NCBI RefSeq assembly: GCF_004762045.1
Contig: NZ_SJOM01000007.1
Coordinates: forward strand, 5,977,565-6,041,564
Direction: 5' to 3'
Length of the DNA stretch: 64,000 nt
Source: Mycobacterium sp. DL99
Lineage (GTDB): Bacteria > Actinomycetota > Actinomycetes > Mycobacteriales > Mycobacteriaceae
Shown: one piece after another, positions 17,285-25,881 of the stretch
Layout: every line of letters begins with the position of its first letter
How positions within the stretch are numbered: position 1 is the stretch's first letter
Program-made: the position numbers and the translations under genes
Notes under the pieces: generated by a model
What the model was told of the DNA's origin: nothing
The model's input: the letters and a program-made list of their open reading frames with translations, nothing else
Database searches by the model: none

Positions 17285-17803
17285 ATGAGTCTGCGCATGG
17301 CGGCACTTGGCCTGTTGGCACAGCACCCCGGCAGCGGGTACGACCTGCTCAAGCGGTTCGAGAAATCGATGGCGAACGTCTGGCCGGCCACCCAGAGCCA
17401 GCTGTACGGCGAGCTCAACAAGCTCGCCGACGCCGGCCTGATCGAGGTGTCGGCGATCGGCCCCCGCGGCCGCAAGGAGTACCGCATCACCGCCGCCGGC
17501 CGCACCGAACTCGAGCGCTGGATCACCAATCCCGCCGACGACCCACCCGAGCGCAGCGCCGGGCTGCTGCGGGTGTTCCTACTCGGCGAATTGCCCCGCG
17601 ACCAGGCACTTGACCATCTCACCGCCCTGGCCGCCCACTCCGAATCCGAGGTATCGCGACTCAAGGAACTGGAGGCCTCCATCCCCTGGGCCGACACCGA
17701 CGAGGACCGGTACGGGCACGGGGCCCTGGAGTACGGCCTGCGCTTCAACGCCATGCAGGCCGAGTGGGCACATTGGCTCAAAAAGACTATCGACAACCGA
17801 TAG
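17285..17803 (+). CDS. PadR-family transcriptional regulator
   Basis: A 172-aa protein with the PadR winged helix at the N-terminus (AALGLLAQHPGSGYDLLKRF, about residues 6-25), the recognition and wing region (WPATQSQLYGELNKLADAGLIE) and the C-terminal coiled-coil dimerisation helix of the Vir-type subfamily. It is divergent from the carotenoid oxygenase gene and probably represses it and itself. A second, unrelated-looking PadR gene follows 69 bp downstream. Confidence 0.85.
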   Translation: MSLRMAALGLLAQHPGSGYDLLKRFEKSMANVWPATQSQLYGELNKLADAGLIEVSAIGPRGRKEYRITAAGRTELERWITNPADDPPERSAGLLRVFLLGELPRDQALDHLTALAAHSESEVSRLKELEASIPWADTDEDRYGHGALEYGLRFNAMQAEWAHWLKKTIDNR

Positions 17804-17807
17804 ATCC

Positions 17808-17817
17808 CGATATATCG
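17808..17817. promoter_or_regulatory. Palindrome CGATATATCG upstream of second PadR gene
   Basis: A perfect 10-bp AT-rich palindrome stands out from the GC-rich surroundings in the 69-bp gap before the PadR gene at 17873. It is followed by GTTGACGC, which could be a -35 box. It is a good candidate autoregulatory operator for that PadR protein; this is inferred from position only. Confidence 0.4.
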
Positions 17818-17872
17818 TTGACGCATCGGAAGCGCTGACAGCGCTCCTCCACGACAACGAAGGACTTATCCA

Positions 17873-18595
17873 ATGACCAACCCATTCAACCCACAGAGCG
17901 GCTTCGGTTTCGTACCCTTCGGGCGCGAAGAAGCCCGCACGATGTTTCACCAGATCCGCCACGCCCGACGGGACCTGCGCGAGCAGATGCGCGCGCAGGC
18001 GGAGGCGGCCTGCGAAGAGGGCGTCGACCCCACCTGCCAGACCGGATTCAATTTCGACCCGCGCGGCGCCCGAGGCTTCGGCTTCGGTTTCGGGCCGGGA
18101 CCTCTCGGCGGCCCCATGGGCGGACCTTTCGGCGGCCACCGGGGCCGCGGCGGGCGACGCGGCCGGCGCGGCGACGTCCGTGCCGCCATCCTGACCCTGC
18201 TGGCCGAACGGCCCATGCACGGCTACGAGATGACGCAGGAAATCGCCGCCCGCAGCAACAACCTGTGGAAGCCCAGCCCCGGCTCGGTGTACCCGACGCT
18301 GCAACTGCTCGTCGATGAGGGACTGATCATCCCGGCCGAATCCGACGGCAGCAAGAAGACCTTCGAGCTGACCGAAGAGGGCCGGAAGGCCGCGGCCCAG
18401 ATCGAAACCCCGCCGTGGGCGCAGATCGCCGATGATGTCGACCCCGGCGCAGCCAACCTGCACGCGGCCGCCAGCCAACTGATGGCCGCCGTCGGTCAGT
18501 CGAGCTTCACCGCGAGCGAGGACCAGCGCCAACGCATCCTCGACGCCGTCAACAACGCCCGCCGCGAGATCTACCAGATCCTCGGCGAGGAGTAG
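17873..18595 (+). CDS. PadR-family regulator with glycine/phenylalanine-rich N-terminal extension
   Basis: A 240-aa protein. The winged-helix PadR domain sits at about residues 100-175 (ILTLLAERPMHGYEMTQEI, SPGSVYPTLQLLVDEGLI). The first 100 residues are unusual: a charged helix (about 20-45) and a low-complexity stretch of GFGF, GG and RGRGGRRGRR repeats (about 60-102). The arginine/glycine tail may add DNA or RNA affinity. The C-terminal helix is short compared with the PadR gene upstream. The target is unknown. Confidence 0.8.
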   Translation: MTNPFNPQSGFGFVPFGREEARTMFHQIRHARRDLREQMRAQAEAACEEGVDPTCQTGFNFDPRGARGFGFGFGPGPLGGPMGGPFGGHRGRGGRRGRRGDVRAAILTLLAERPMHGYEMTQEIAARSNNLWKPSPGSVYPTLQLLVDEGLIIPAESDGSKKTFELTEEGRKAAAQIETPPWAQIADDVDPGAANLHAAASQLMAAVGQSSFTASEDQRQRILDAVNNARREIYQILGEE

Positions 18596-18615
18596 CGGCC
18601 CGTAGGCTGCCCTTT

Positions 18616-19296
18616 GTGAGCAGCCTCGTCACAATCATCGCGCCGGCCGTCGTCGCAGTCCTGACCGCGGCCGGCGCGGTCATCGGACTCCAATTCCGTG
18701 ACGTCGACGCCTACCAGCGCCGGCGCGGTATCTGGCAGTGGCTTCTGGTCCTTCTCGCCGCCGCCGCGACGATGGGGGCCGTCGGCTCGGCATCCGGTGT
18801 CGGTTCCGGGGACCTGCGGGATGCCATCATCATGGCGGTGGTGGGTGTGGCCGCCGTTGTCGTCGCGCATGTGATGTGGCGTCGACGCGTCCCCGATGCC
18901 GAGCCACGCAACATTGCTATCGCGACCGCCGCCGCCGCGTGCGCCGTCCTGGTGATCGTGGGCGTGACCGCACTGACCTACACCGGGAACAAGGGCTGCC
19001 GGCAGGCCCAGCTACTGGTGGACTACACGAACGCGAGCTTGGGCGCGCTCACACCCCCGCCCCCCGGCAAGCCAGGTCCGGCAGTGGGCGACTACGAGAA
19101 TTGGTCGAAACTCATCCGCGAGGCCGCCGATCAGGTGACCGACGGCGAGGTCGGGCCGCACGCCCACAAGATGGCCGAGCTGGCCGGACAGATCACCGAT
19201 GCCGTCCGCAACAAGCAGAGCGCCGACCACGCGGTTCTCGGCGTGCAGTATTCCGACGAGTTCAAGGCGATCGTCGCCAAGTGCCAGCGACAGTAG
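18616..19296 (+). CDS. Predicted membrane protein with four helices and periplasmic tail
   Basis: A 226-aa protein from a GTG. Four hydrophobic segments (about residues 4-26, 41-60, 68-90 and 98-120) are followed by a hydrophilic C-terminal part (about 125-226) with two cysteines (GCRQAQ and AKCQRQ at the very end) that could form a disulfide outside the cell. I do not recognise a family. It lies 20 bp after the PadR gene and converges with glpK one base away. Confidence 0.6.
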   Translation: MSSLVTIIAPAVVAVLTAAGAVIGLQFRDVDAYQRRRGIWQWLLVLLAAAATMGAVGSASGVGSGDLRDAIIMAVVGVAAVVVAHVMWRRRVPDAEPRNIAIATAAAACAVLVIVGVTALTYTGNKGCRQAQLLVDYTNASLGALTPPPPGKPGPAVGDYENWSKLIREAADQVTDGEVGPHAHKMAELAGQITDAVRNKQSADHAVLGVQYSDEFKAIVAKCQRQ

Positions 19297-19297
19297 A

Positions 19298-20815
19298 TCA
19301 GTCGATCTCGACCCAGTCCAGGGTGCGTGACACAGCTTTGCGCCAACCGGCGTAACCGCCGGAACGCTGTTCGTCATCCCAATGCGGGCTCCACCGCTGG
19401 CCTTCCTGCCAGTTGGCCCGCAGATCGTCGGCGCTCTCCCAGAACCCCACCGCGAGCCCGGCCGCATACGCCGCACCCAGCGCGGTGGTCTCGGCCACCA
19501 CGGGCTTGACCACGTCGACTCCCAGCACGTCAGCCTGGATCTGCATGCACAGCGAATTGGCGGTGATACCGCCGTCGACCTTCAGAACCTCAAGGTGCAC
19601 ACCGGAATCGGCCTCCATGGCCTCCACCACGTCGCGGCTCTGGTAACAGATCGCCTCCAGGGTGGCCCGCGCCAGGTGGGCGTTGGTGTTGAAGCGGGAC
19701 AGCCCGACGATGACGCCCCTGGCGTCGGAACGCCAGTACGGGGCAAACAACCCGGAGAACGCGGGCACGAAGTAGACGCCGCCGTTGTCGGCCACCTGCC
19801 TGGCCAGCGCCTCGCTCTGCGCCGCACCGCTGATGATGCCCAGCTGATCGCGCAGCCACTGCACCGCCGACCCGGTCACCGCAATCGAACCCTCAAGGGC
19901 ATAAACGGGTTTCGAGTCGCCGAATTGGTAGCACACCGTGGTGAGCAGTCCGTTGTCCGAACGCACGATCTTCTCGCCCGTATTGAGCAGCAGGAAATTG
20001 CCTGTGCCGTAGGTGTTCTTGGCCTCACCGGGTTCCAGGCACACCTGCCCCACCATGGCGGCCTGCTGATCGCCGAGGATTCCCGTCACCGGTACCTGCC
20101 CGGCCAGCGGCCCGTTGTCGCGGGTGATCCCGAACGAGGCCGGGTATGACGAGGGCTTGATCTCGGGCAGCATCTGCCGCGGAATCGAGAAGAACGACAA
20201 CAGTTCGTCGTCCCAGTCCAAAGTTTCCAGGTTCATCAACATGGTGCGGCTGGCGTTGGTGACGTCGGTGACGTGTACGCCGCCGCGGTAGCCGCCGGTG
20301 AGATTCCAGGCCACCCAGCTATCGGGGGTGCCGAAGATCGCGTCGCCGTTCTCCGCGTCGCGCCGGACCCCCTCGACGTTGTCCAGGATCCACTGGATCT
20401 TGCCGCCCGAGAAGTAGGTCGCCGGCGGTAGGCCCGCCTTGCGCCGGATCACGTCACCGCGGCCGTCACGGTCGAGCGCGGCGGCGATGCGGTCGGTGCG
20501 GGTGTCCTGCCAGACGATGGCGTTGTGATACGGCCGCCCGGTGTGGCGGTTCCAGACCAGCGTGGTCTCCCGCTGGTTCGTGATGCCCAGCGCGGCAAGA
20601 TCGCCGGCCACCAGGTTGGTCTTGTTCAGGGCGGTCATGATCACCGCGGAGGTGCGTTCCCAGATCTCGACCGGGTTGTGTTCCACCCACCCGGCCTTGG
20701 GCAGGATCTGTTGGTGCTCGAGTTGATGGCGCCCCACCTCGGCACCGGCGTGATCGAAGATCATGCATCGGGTGCTGGTGGTGCCCTGGTCGATTGCAGC
20801 TACGAAGTCGGCCAC
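19298..20815 (-). CDS. glpK: Glycerol kinase
   Basis: A 505-aa FGGY-family kinase that phosphorylates glycerol to glycerol 3-phosphate. It carries AIDQGTTSTRC at the N-terminus, the GITNQRETTLVW segment, FSGGKIQWILDN, GDQQAAMVGQ and the C-terminal ATP-site motif KVDGGITANSLCMQ. Length and motifs are normal. M. tuberculosis Rv3696c is glpK and sits in the same position relative to the Rv3695-like RDD gene, with the accessory block at 10375-19296 inserted here. It is divergent from the methyltransferase gene. Confidence 0.95.
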   Translation of the reverse strand: MADFVAAIDQGTTSTRCMIFDHAGAEVGRHQLEHQQILPKAGWVEHNPVEIWERTSAVIMTALNKTNLVAGDLAALGITNQRETTLVWNRHTGRPYHNAIVWQDTRTDRIAAALDRDGRGDVIRRKAGLPPATYFSGGKIQWILDNVEGVRRDAENGDAIFGTPDSWVAWNLTGGYRGGVHVTDVTNASRTMLMNLETLDWDDELLSFFSIPRQMLPEIKPSSYPASFGITRDNGPLAGQVPVTGILGDQQAAMVGQVCLEPGEAKNTYGTGNFLLLNTGEKIVRSDNGLLTTVCYQFGDSKPVYALEGSIAVTGSAVQWLRDQLGIISGAAQSEALARQVADNGGVYFVPAFSGLFAPYWRSDARGVIVGLSRFNTNAHLARATLEAICYQSRDVVEAMEADSGVHLEVLKVDGGITANSLCMQIQADVLGVDVVKPVVAETTALGAAYAAGLAVGFWESADDLRANWQEGQRWSPHWDDEQRSGGYAGWRKAVSRTLDWVEID

Positions 20816-20865
20816 TGTGCCCCTTTCCCGGGTCGCTGTCGCTCCTGCCCGCCGAAACGTCCATC

Positions 20866-21585
20866 ATGGCTTACATGGCTCCCGACCCCTCAGATATCGA
20901 CCGGATGCCACGGGGCGGGTTCCGCGCGTCGTGCCTGGATCGGCTGCTCGAGACCGACCGGCAGGCGAGCGGCGCGTTGGACTGGACCAGTCGGCTTTTC
21001 AACAATGACCAGCGGTTCGCCGCGATCGCGCTCGATCTGGTCGCCGACGTGCCCGATCCGCGGATCCTGGAGTTGGGCGCCGGGCCCGGCGGGGTGTCGC
21101 GTCAACTGCTGGCCGATCACCCGTCGGCGCGGGTCACCGTCACCGACGTCGACCCGGAGTCGGTGGCCCGCATCGCCGCGAGTGATGTGGGCAGCCATCC
21201 CCGCGCCGAGGTCCGTCAGATGGACGCCACGGCGATCGACGCCGCCGACGGCAGTTACGACCTGGCCCTGTTCGCATTGTCGTTCCACCGCCTGCGCCCG
21301 GCGCAGGCGGCGCGGGTGTTCGCCGAGGGCACCCGGGTTGCCGACACCCTGCTGATCATCGATCTGCCGCGACCGCCCGCCCCGCTGCATCTGTTGGGCG
21401 TGGCGACGATGCTGCCCGCGGCCGTGCTGCTGCCGTTCGTGCACGACGGTGTCATCAGCTCGTTGCACAGCTACAGCCCCTCGGCATTGCGCAGCCTCGC
21501 TCGTCACGCCGACCCCTCGATCGAGCTCACCCTGCGCGGCGGACTCAACCTGCCCCAGATCGTCATCGCAAGGCGCACAAGGTGA
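20866..21585 (+). CDS. SAM-dependent methyltransferase (Rv3699-like)
   Basis: A 239-aa class I methyltransferase from the ATG at 20866 (an ATG three codons later is also possible). Motif I ILELGAGPGGVSRQLL (about residues 67-82) binds SAM; VTVTDVDPES follows as motif II, and an aspartate-rich QMDATAIDA segment as motif III. The substrate is unknown. It lies near glpK, as Rv3699 does in M. tuberculosis. It is the last gene of the conserved chromosomal stretch; the ESX locus starts 6 bp beyond its stop. Confidence 0.8.
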   Translation: MAYMAPDPSDIDRMPRGGFRASCLDRLLETDRQASGALDWTSRLFNNDQRFAAIALDLVADVPDPRILELGAGPGGVSRQLLADHPSARVTVTDVDPESVARIAASDVGSHPRAEVRQMDATAIDAADGSYDLALFALSFHRLRPAQAARVFAEGTRVADTLLIIDLPRPPAPLHLLGVATMLPAAVLLPFVHDGVISSLHSYSPSALRSLARHADPSIELTLRGGLNLPQIVIARRTR

Positions 21586-21591
21586 ATCGCA

Positions 21592-22620
21592 TCAGGCGCG
21601 CCTTTTGACCTGCGGCGCCACCGAGAAGAGGTCGGCCACAGTGGAAGCCAGCTCCAGAAACGCCTGCCGCGTGGGCCCGCTCAGGAAGCCCAGGTCCACT
21701 TCGGCCCCCTCGGCCAGGTGATCGTCGAACGGAATCACGTGCAGGGCTCGCACCCTGGGCAGGAAGTGGTTGGACAGCTGCCCCATGTCGAGCCCGAGTG
21801 CGCCCGGCCGTGACGCGCTGACCACCACGACCGCCTTCGGGACCAGGTGCGAATAACCATTGCGCTCAAGCCAATCCAGGGTCGCCAGCGCACTGCGCGC
21901 CGAATCGATGGCAGGCGAGGCCACGATCACGATCGCATCCGCGGCATCGAGTACCCCCGCCATCGCCGAGTGCACCAGGCCGGTGCCGCAGTCCGTCAGG
22001 ATGATGTTGTAGAAGCGCTGCAAAACACTCAGAACACCGCGATAGTCGTACTCCGAGAAGGCTTCCGAGGTGGCCGGGTCCCGCTCGGATGCCAAGATCT
22101 CCAGGCGGCTCGTGCTTTGAGAGGTGTGGCGACGGATGTCGGAGTACCGCGATATGCCGTCATCGAGGAGCACGTCACGCACCGTGGAATCGCATTCGTT
22201 GGGTCCGCGCTGGGCCAGGGTGCCGAAGTCGGGGTTGGCGTCCACCGCGATCACCCGGTCACCGCGGGTCGCCGCCAGTGTGGCCCCCAACCCGACCGTG
22301 GTGGTCGTCTTGCCCACCCCGCCCTTCTGAGACAACAGAGCGATGTTGAACGGACCGCCGACCACCGGCTGGTTGACCCGATCGAGGAGTGACTTGCGGT
22401 CGGCTTCCTGCTCGGAGACTCCCGGGTTGATGCCGGTAGCCCGGTAGACGGCCTTGCGCCAGCCCGATTTCGGGGTGGGCGCGGCACGGACCAGCCCGAG
22501 ATCGCCGTTGCTCGGCACCAGCGACGGGCGATGACTCGTCGCAGTCTCCGGCTTGATGGACGTGAACGGAGTCTGCTCCGGCGGCCCGAGCACAAGCCGC
22601 TGGTCATCGCTGTCGGTCAT
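21592..22620 (-). CDS. EspI-like MinD/ParA-type ATPase of the ESX locus
   Basis: A 342-aa protein. A deviant Walker A KGGVGKTTTT starts at residue 99; VIAVDANPD, ILTDCGTGLVHSAMAGVL and ASPAIDSARSALATLDWL follow, all typical of the EspI C-terminal ATPase and of the ESX-2 protein Rv3888c (341 aa as I recall). A GWRKAVYRATG motif (about residue 57) is the conserved arm before the ATPase. It lacks the long proline-rich head of EspI. It lies 15 bp downstream of eccA and is probably in one operon with it. EspI is reported to tune ESX-1 activity to ATP level; a similar role here is inferred. Confidence 0.8.
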   Translation of the reverse strand: MTDSDDQRLVLGPPEQTPFTSIKPETATSHRPSLVPSNGDLGLVRAAPTPKSGWRKAVYRATGINPGVSEQEADRKSLLDRVNQPVVGGPFNIALLSQKGGVGKTTTTVGLGATLAATRGDRVIAVDANPDFGTLAQRGPNECDSTVRDVLLDDGISRYSDIRRHTSQSTSRLEILASERDPATSEAFSEYDYRGVLSVLQRFYNIILTDCGTGLVHSAMAGVLDAADAIVIVASPAIDSARSALATLDWLERNGYSHLVPKAVVVVSASRPGALGLDMGQLSNHFLPRVRALHVIPFDDHLAEGAEVDLGFLSGPTRQAFLELASTVADLFSVAPQVKRRA

Positions 22621-22635
22621 GGCTGCTTCCTTCCG

Positions 22636-24456
22636 TCAACTCGATGCCGTCATACCGAGCACCTGTTTGAGTGCCGCCTGCATATCGGCCAATTCGATCC
22701 GCATCAGCTGCGTCTCATCGAGTTCCGACAGGTTCGTACCGTGGACCTCGCTGAGCCGGTATTCCCGTTCCTCTTCGGCCGCCTCGATCACGTTGCGCAC
22801 GAATCGGCCATTGCCGGCCAGGTCGATGCCGGGCCGCAGTTGTCCCGTCGAATCGAGCGCCTCGCTCTGGCACAGCCCGACGCACGAGCTGACGAGTTCC
22901 TCGTGGGCGGCCTGCGACAGTTCCGAATCCCTCGTGCGTGCGACCAGCTTTCCGATGTCCCCGAGTTCGTGGGGGCCGTACGAGCCGAACCGGATACGTT
23001 TGGTGAACCGTGACGCCAGACCATCGTTGGAAGCCAGGAAGCGATCGATCTCCGCGTCGTAGCCGGCAATGATCACGACCAGGCGGTCGCGGTCGTTCTC
23101 CATGCGGGCCAGCAAGGTATCGACCGCCTCACGACCGAAGGCGTCGCCGCCGGAAAGCCCGGTCTGAATCAGTGTGTAGGCCTCGTCGATGAACAGCACC
23201 CCGTCCATTGCCGAGTCGATCAGCGCGGTCGTCTTGATCGCCGTGCTACCGAGATGCTGGCCGACGAAGTCGTGCCGCTTGGCCTCCACGATGTTCGGTG
23301 TTCTCAGCAACCCCAGCCCGCAGTAGGTCTGCGCCACCACCCGGGCGATCGTGGTCTTGCCGGTCCCGGGCGGTCCGGTGAACGCCAGGTGCAGGCTGCG
23401 CGCCGCGGAGCTGAGCCCCTTGTCCCCGCGGACCTTTGCCAGCATCGCCGCCGACTTCAGTTTGGCTACTTGAAGTTTGACCTCCGACAAGCCGATCTGC
23501 CGGTCCAGCTCCTCCTGCGCTGCCCGCAGGTATTCGTTGCCGCGCTCAGAGAGATCGTCCGCCAGCAGGTCTTCTGCCGACGGCACGCTGGCCGGATCCC
23601 ATCGGTCGGAGCGCGAGTCGACGATCTCCTTCGAGGTGATCACCAGGCGGTACTTCGGATCGGCCAACGCCGCGGCGTTCGCCTCGAATCCGGGGTCCTC
23701 GCTGTAGATCCGTTCGAAGATCACCCGGGCGTCCTGCTCCTCGCCCATCTCCCGCAGGGTCAGCCCCTTGCAGAATTCCGCAGCGCGCCGCGCTCCCGGA
23801 ACCGGCCCCTCGATCGCCCGGTCGAGCCGCCGGATGCCCTCTCCGAACAATCCCATCTGCGCGCAGGCCGACCCGACCATCAGATCGGCGCCGGCGCCGA
23901 TGTAGCTGTCGGTGAACGATCCCGACTTGCTCAACGCGCTCAGTACGTCAGGCCAGCGCTGCGTGGTGAAATGCAGTACCCCACGCATATACGCACAGAT
24001 CTCGCCGGTATCACCGTCCGACGCCGCCAGGGTCTGCTCCAGCTTGTCGAGCACCTGCTCGGCCTCGTCGAAATCCCTGGCGCCAATCATGCTGGCCGCG
24101 TAGGCAAGCCACATCTCGGTCTTGGTGCTCAAGGGGTAGTCGAGGTACAAGCCGGTCTGGAAGCGTCCGCTCAATGCCCGTTGCGGCAGCCCGAGTCGGC
24201 GCTGTTCACGGAACAACGAGAGTGTGCTGGTGCGGTAGAGGTGGTAGACGACCTCGGGGCTCGTGTCTCCGGTGGCCGCGCGGCCCAACCACGCATCGCA
24301 CATGTCCGGGTCGTACTCGGTGGCCCGGCGGAACGCCAGCGTCGCGTACTGCAGGTCGCGCTCGGTCTCCAACCCGTCGATGGGAATGCCGAGCGACAGC
24401 ACCCCGGCATCGAAAACCCGCTGCGCATCGGTAGATCCACTCATCGGAGGTGACAC
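22636..24456 (-). CDS. eccA: EccA, ESX AAA+ ATPase
   Basis: A 606-aa protein. The N-terminal half is a TPR-like helical domain; the C-terminal half is a CbbX-type AAA+ ATPase with Walker A GPPGTGKTT (residues 361-369) and Walker B GVLFIDEAYTL. EccA is cytosolic and is thought to release EspG from PE-PPE pairs or act on other substrates of ESX-1, -2, -3 and -5. I use the GTG at 24454-24456; the ATG 12 bp in is an alternative. It is divergent from the EspD-like gene with 57 bp between. Confidence 0.92.
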   Translation of the reverse strand: MSPPMSGSTDAQRVFDAGVLSLGIPIDGLETERDLQYATLAFRRATEYDPDMCDAWLGRAATGDTSPEVVYHLYRTSTLSLFREQRRLGLPQRALSGRFQTGLYLDYPLSTKTEMWLAYAASMIGARDFDEAEQVLDKLEQTLAASDGDTGEICAYMRGVLHFTTQRWPDVLSALSKSGSFTDSYIGAGADLMVGSACAQMGLFGEGIRRLDRAIEGPVPGARRAAEFCKGLTLREMGEEQDARVIFERIYSEDPGFEANAAALADPKYRLVITSKEIVDSRSDRWDPASVPSAEDLLADDLSERGNEYLRAAQEELDRQIGLSEVKLQVAKLKSAAMLAKVRGDKGLSSAARSLHLAFTGPPGTGKTTIARVVAQTYCGLGLLRTPNIVEAKRHDFVGQHLGSTAIKTTALIDSAMDGVLFIDEAYTLIQTGLSGGDAFGREAVDTLLARMENDRDRLVVIIAGYDAEIDRFLASNDGLASRFTKRIRFGSYGPHELGDIGKLVARTRDSELSQAAHEELVSSCVGLCQSEALDSTGQLRPGIDLAGNGRFVRNVIEAAEEEREYRLSEVHGTNLSELDETQLMRIELADMQAALKQVLGMTASS

Positions 24457-24513
24457 ATCTCCTCACTGCACGGTCAGCCGCGATCCGCCCGCGAGTGTAC
24501 TAAGTTGAGCAGA

Positions 24514-24831
24514 ATGGCACAGCCGGTGCAGTCAGCTGGCGGAACGATTACGGTGCGCACCACCGAACGCGGTCTGCCGGTCGCGCTACGCCTCGACGCC
24601 GTCGAGTTGAAGAAACCGCCTGCACAACTGGCCGATGAGATCCTGGCGCTGTGCCGTTTGTCAGCGGCGCGCGCCCAGGTCGAGCGCAGGCGCGAGCTGG
24701 TCGAAAAGGGTTACAGCGCATCGGTCATCGATCCACTGAAGTTGGCGACCGAAGACGAGTTGGGCCGCGCGGAGGACGAGGCCCTGGGCGAGGAGGAATA
24801 CCTCCCGACGACCTGGGGCAGGTCAGTGTGA
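24514..24831 (+). CDS. EspD/EspH-like ESX accessory protein
   Basis: A 105-aa protein from the ATG at 24514. It matches the conserved centre of EspD and EspH (as I recall, a VSVSTLMDGRI strand then QLADEIFVIADLARQKA helix): here TITVRTTERGL then QLADEILALCRLSAARA. The acidic N-terminal extension of EspD/EspH is absent. EspD stabilises the co-secreted EspA/EspC in ESX-1; a chaperone-like role is inferred. It overlaps the next gene by GTGA and starts the rightward substrate operon. Confidence 0.6.
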   Translation: MAQPVQSAGGTITVRTTERGLPVALRLDAVELKKPPAQLADEILALCRLSAARAQVERRRELVEKGYSASVIDPLKLATEDELGRAEDEALGEEEYLPTTWGRSV

Positions 24832-25181
24832 CCGGTCTCGCCGACTCCCTCATCGGCCGCATCCGCAAGCAACGTGATCTCGTCCAAGCCATGGATGAGC
24901 ACTGCCAATCGATTTCGGCGCGGGTCACCAGCCGTGACGGGAACGTCAGCGCCGAAGTCGACGGCATGGGCGCGATGACCGGGCTCTGGCTCGGACCCAC
25001 CGCACACAAGCTGGGTGCAGACGCGCTGGCCAAGCTCATCGTCGAAACCGCAGGCGCTGCCGCGCAGGTGGCGACGGCCCGCCAGCAGTTCTTGTCCCAG
25101 GAATTCGCGCAGCGGCTGCGGGAGTTGAACCAGGCTCCGCTGACGCGGTGGGACGGCGGCGCTTTCGAACCACGCGCCTAG
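24828..25181 (+). CDS. YbaB/EbfC-like ESX accessory protein (EspL-like)
   Basis: A 117-aa protein starting at the GTG that overlaps the previous stop. The layout is that of YbaB-like proteins in ESX loci such as EspL: an N-terminal helix, a beta segment (NVSAEVDGMGAMTGLWLGPTA) and a long C-terminal helix (about residues 60-105). EspL in ESX-1 stabilises secretion-associated proteins and may bind DNA. The pair with the EspD-like gene suggests a small chaperone unit. A hairpin 27 bp downstream may end the transcript. Confidence 0.6.
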   Translation: MTGLADSLIGRIRKQRDLVQAMDEHCQSISARVTSRDGNVSAEVDGMGAMTGLWLGPTAHKLGADALAKLIVETAGAAAQVATARQQFLSQEFAQRLRELNQAPLTRWDGGAFEPRA

Positions 25182-25208
25182 GGTTCGCTCATCTGCAATC
25201 CGTGCGGG

Positions 25209-25241
25209 TTTCACGCTGACAGTCCGCTATCAGCGCTGAAA
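25209..25241 (+). terminator. Possible intrinsic terminator hairpin
   Basis: TTTCACGCTGA (25209-25219) can pair with TCAGCGCTGAAA (25230-25241): 11 base pairs, one bulged C, 10-nt loop. No U-run follows, as is common for mycobacterial terminator-like hairpins. It lies 27 bp after the YbaB-like gene, before a 340-bp AT-richer gap. Confidence 0.4.
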
Positions 25242-25584
25242 ATTGACGTTCGCTGTCGATATTCGAATCGGTTACCGCACAGGGCGTTACCCGCAACTAT
25301 CAGCGCGGGGACATGGATTGGGTTTCAACACAAGATGATTCACTCGCGCCACATCGCCGCCCGATCCGGCAAACACCCGACGACAGCTCCTTCCCAGCGT
25401 GCACGCAGAAACCATCCAAAATCACCGTGATCAGCAATTTTTGCCATTGCGCTAATTACCAAAACGAACGATCTACACGCATTATTCGCGGAAAATTCAG
25501 TTAGCTGCGGACGGCAGGCGCGGCTATAGTTTATTGGTCTCGTGCCCACACAGCCCCGCTTCCAGCTGGAAAGGTATTAGCACG
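25242..25584 (+). promoter_or_regulatory. AT-richer intergenic region upstream of the ESX substrate operon
   Basis: About 340 bp without a convincing gene, clearly richer in A and T than its surroundings. CTATCAGCGC at 25227-25236 recurs at 25297-25306, 70 bp apart (about seven helical turns). TTTTGCCATTGCGCTAATT at 25438-25456 resembles a site upstream of the giant-effector operon (minus strand of 56118-56135). TATAGT at 25533-25538 is a plausible -10 box about 47 bp before the next start. It probably holds the main regulated promoter of the PE/PPE/Esx operon. Confidence 0.45.
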
Positions 25585-25869
25585 ATGAGCGATATTTTCG
25601 CCGCCCAACCTTCGGGGATGGCCACCTTTTCAGCCGCGAACGAGGCGGCCGGATCCGCGATAACCACAGCCGGATCGGCCGACTCAGCGGCGATGCTGAT
25701 GTCCGCGGCCGCCGCCCTAGGCCCGATCGGAGCGGTCTATCTGGCAGCATTCGGCCCAGCTCAAGCCAACAATTTGGCCGGCACACTGCTCGTGGGCGGC
25801 GTGCACGCCGCCACCGGGGCCGCCACCGAAGGCGCTCGGTCCGCCGTCCTGTCCAACGACGACGCCTAG
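25585..25869 (+). CDS. EspC-like small ESX secreted protein
   Basis: A 94-aa alanine-rich helical protein. The pattern ALGPIGAVYLAAF, then an AxxNN helix and a DD near the C-terminus resembles the EspC family (type VII secretion target, PF10824), helical hairpins exported by ESX systems. It precedes the EspA-like gene by 12 bp, which parallels the espA-espC partnership of ESX-1. A GGAAAGG ribosome binding site precedes the ATG at 25585. The family call is from pattern only. Confidence 0.5.
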   Translation: MSDIFAAQPSGMATFSAANEAAGSAITTAGSADSAAMLMSAAAALGPIGAVYLAAFGPAQANNLAGTLLVGGVHAATGAATEGARSAVLSNDDA

Positions 25870-25881
25870 GCCCGACGCCAC

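Noticed and set aside
21592..22620. Considered as a chromosome or plasmid partition protein (ParA), which would suggest a plasmid
   Set aside because: No ParB or parS-like repeats nearby; the GWRKAV arm and neighbours fit the EspI family of ESX loci, and the left flank is chromosomal.
25313..25504. A 63-codon frame in the gap before the EspC-like gene
   Set aside because: No ribosome binding site, no recognisable pattern and an AT-richer regulatory context.
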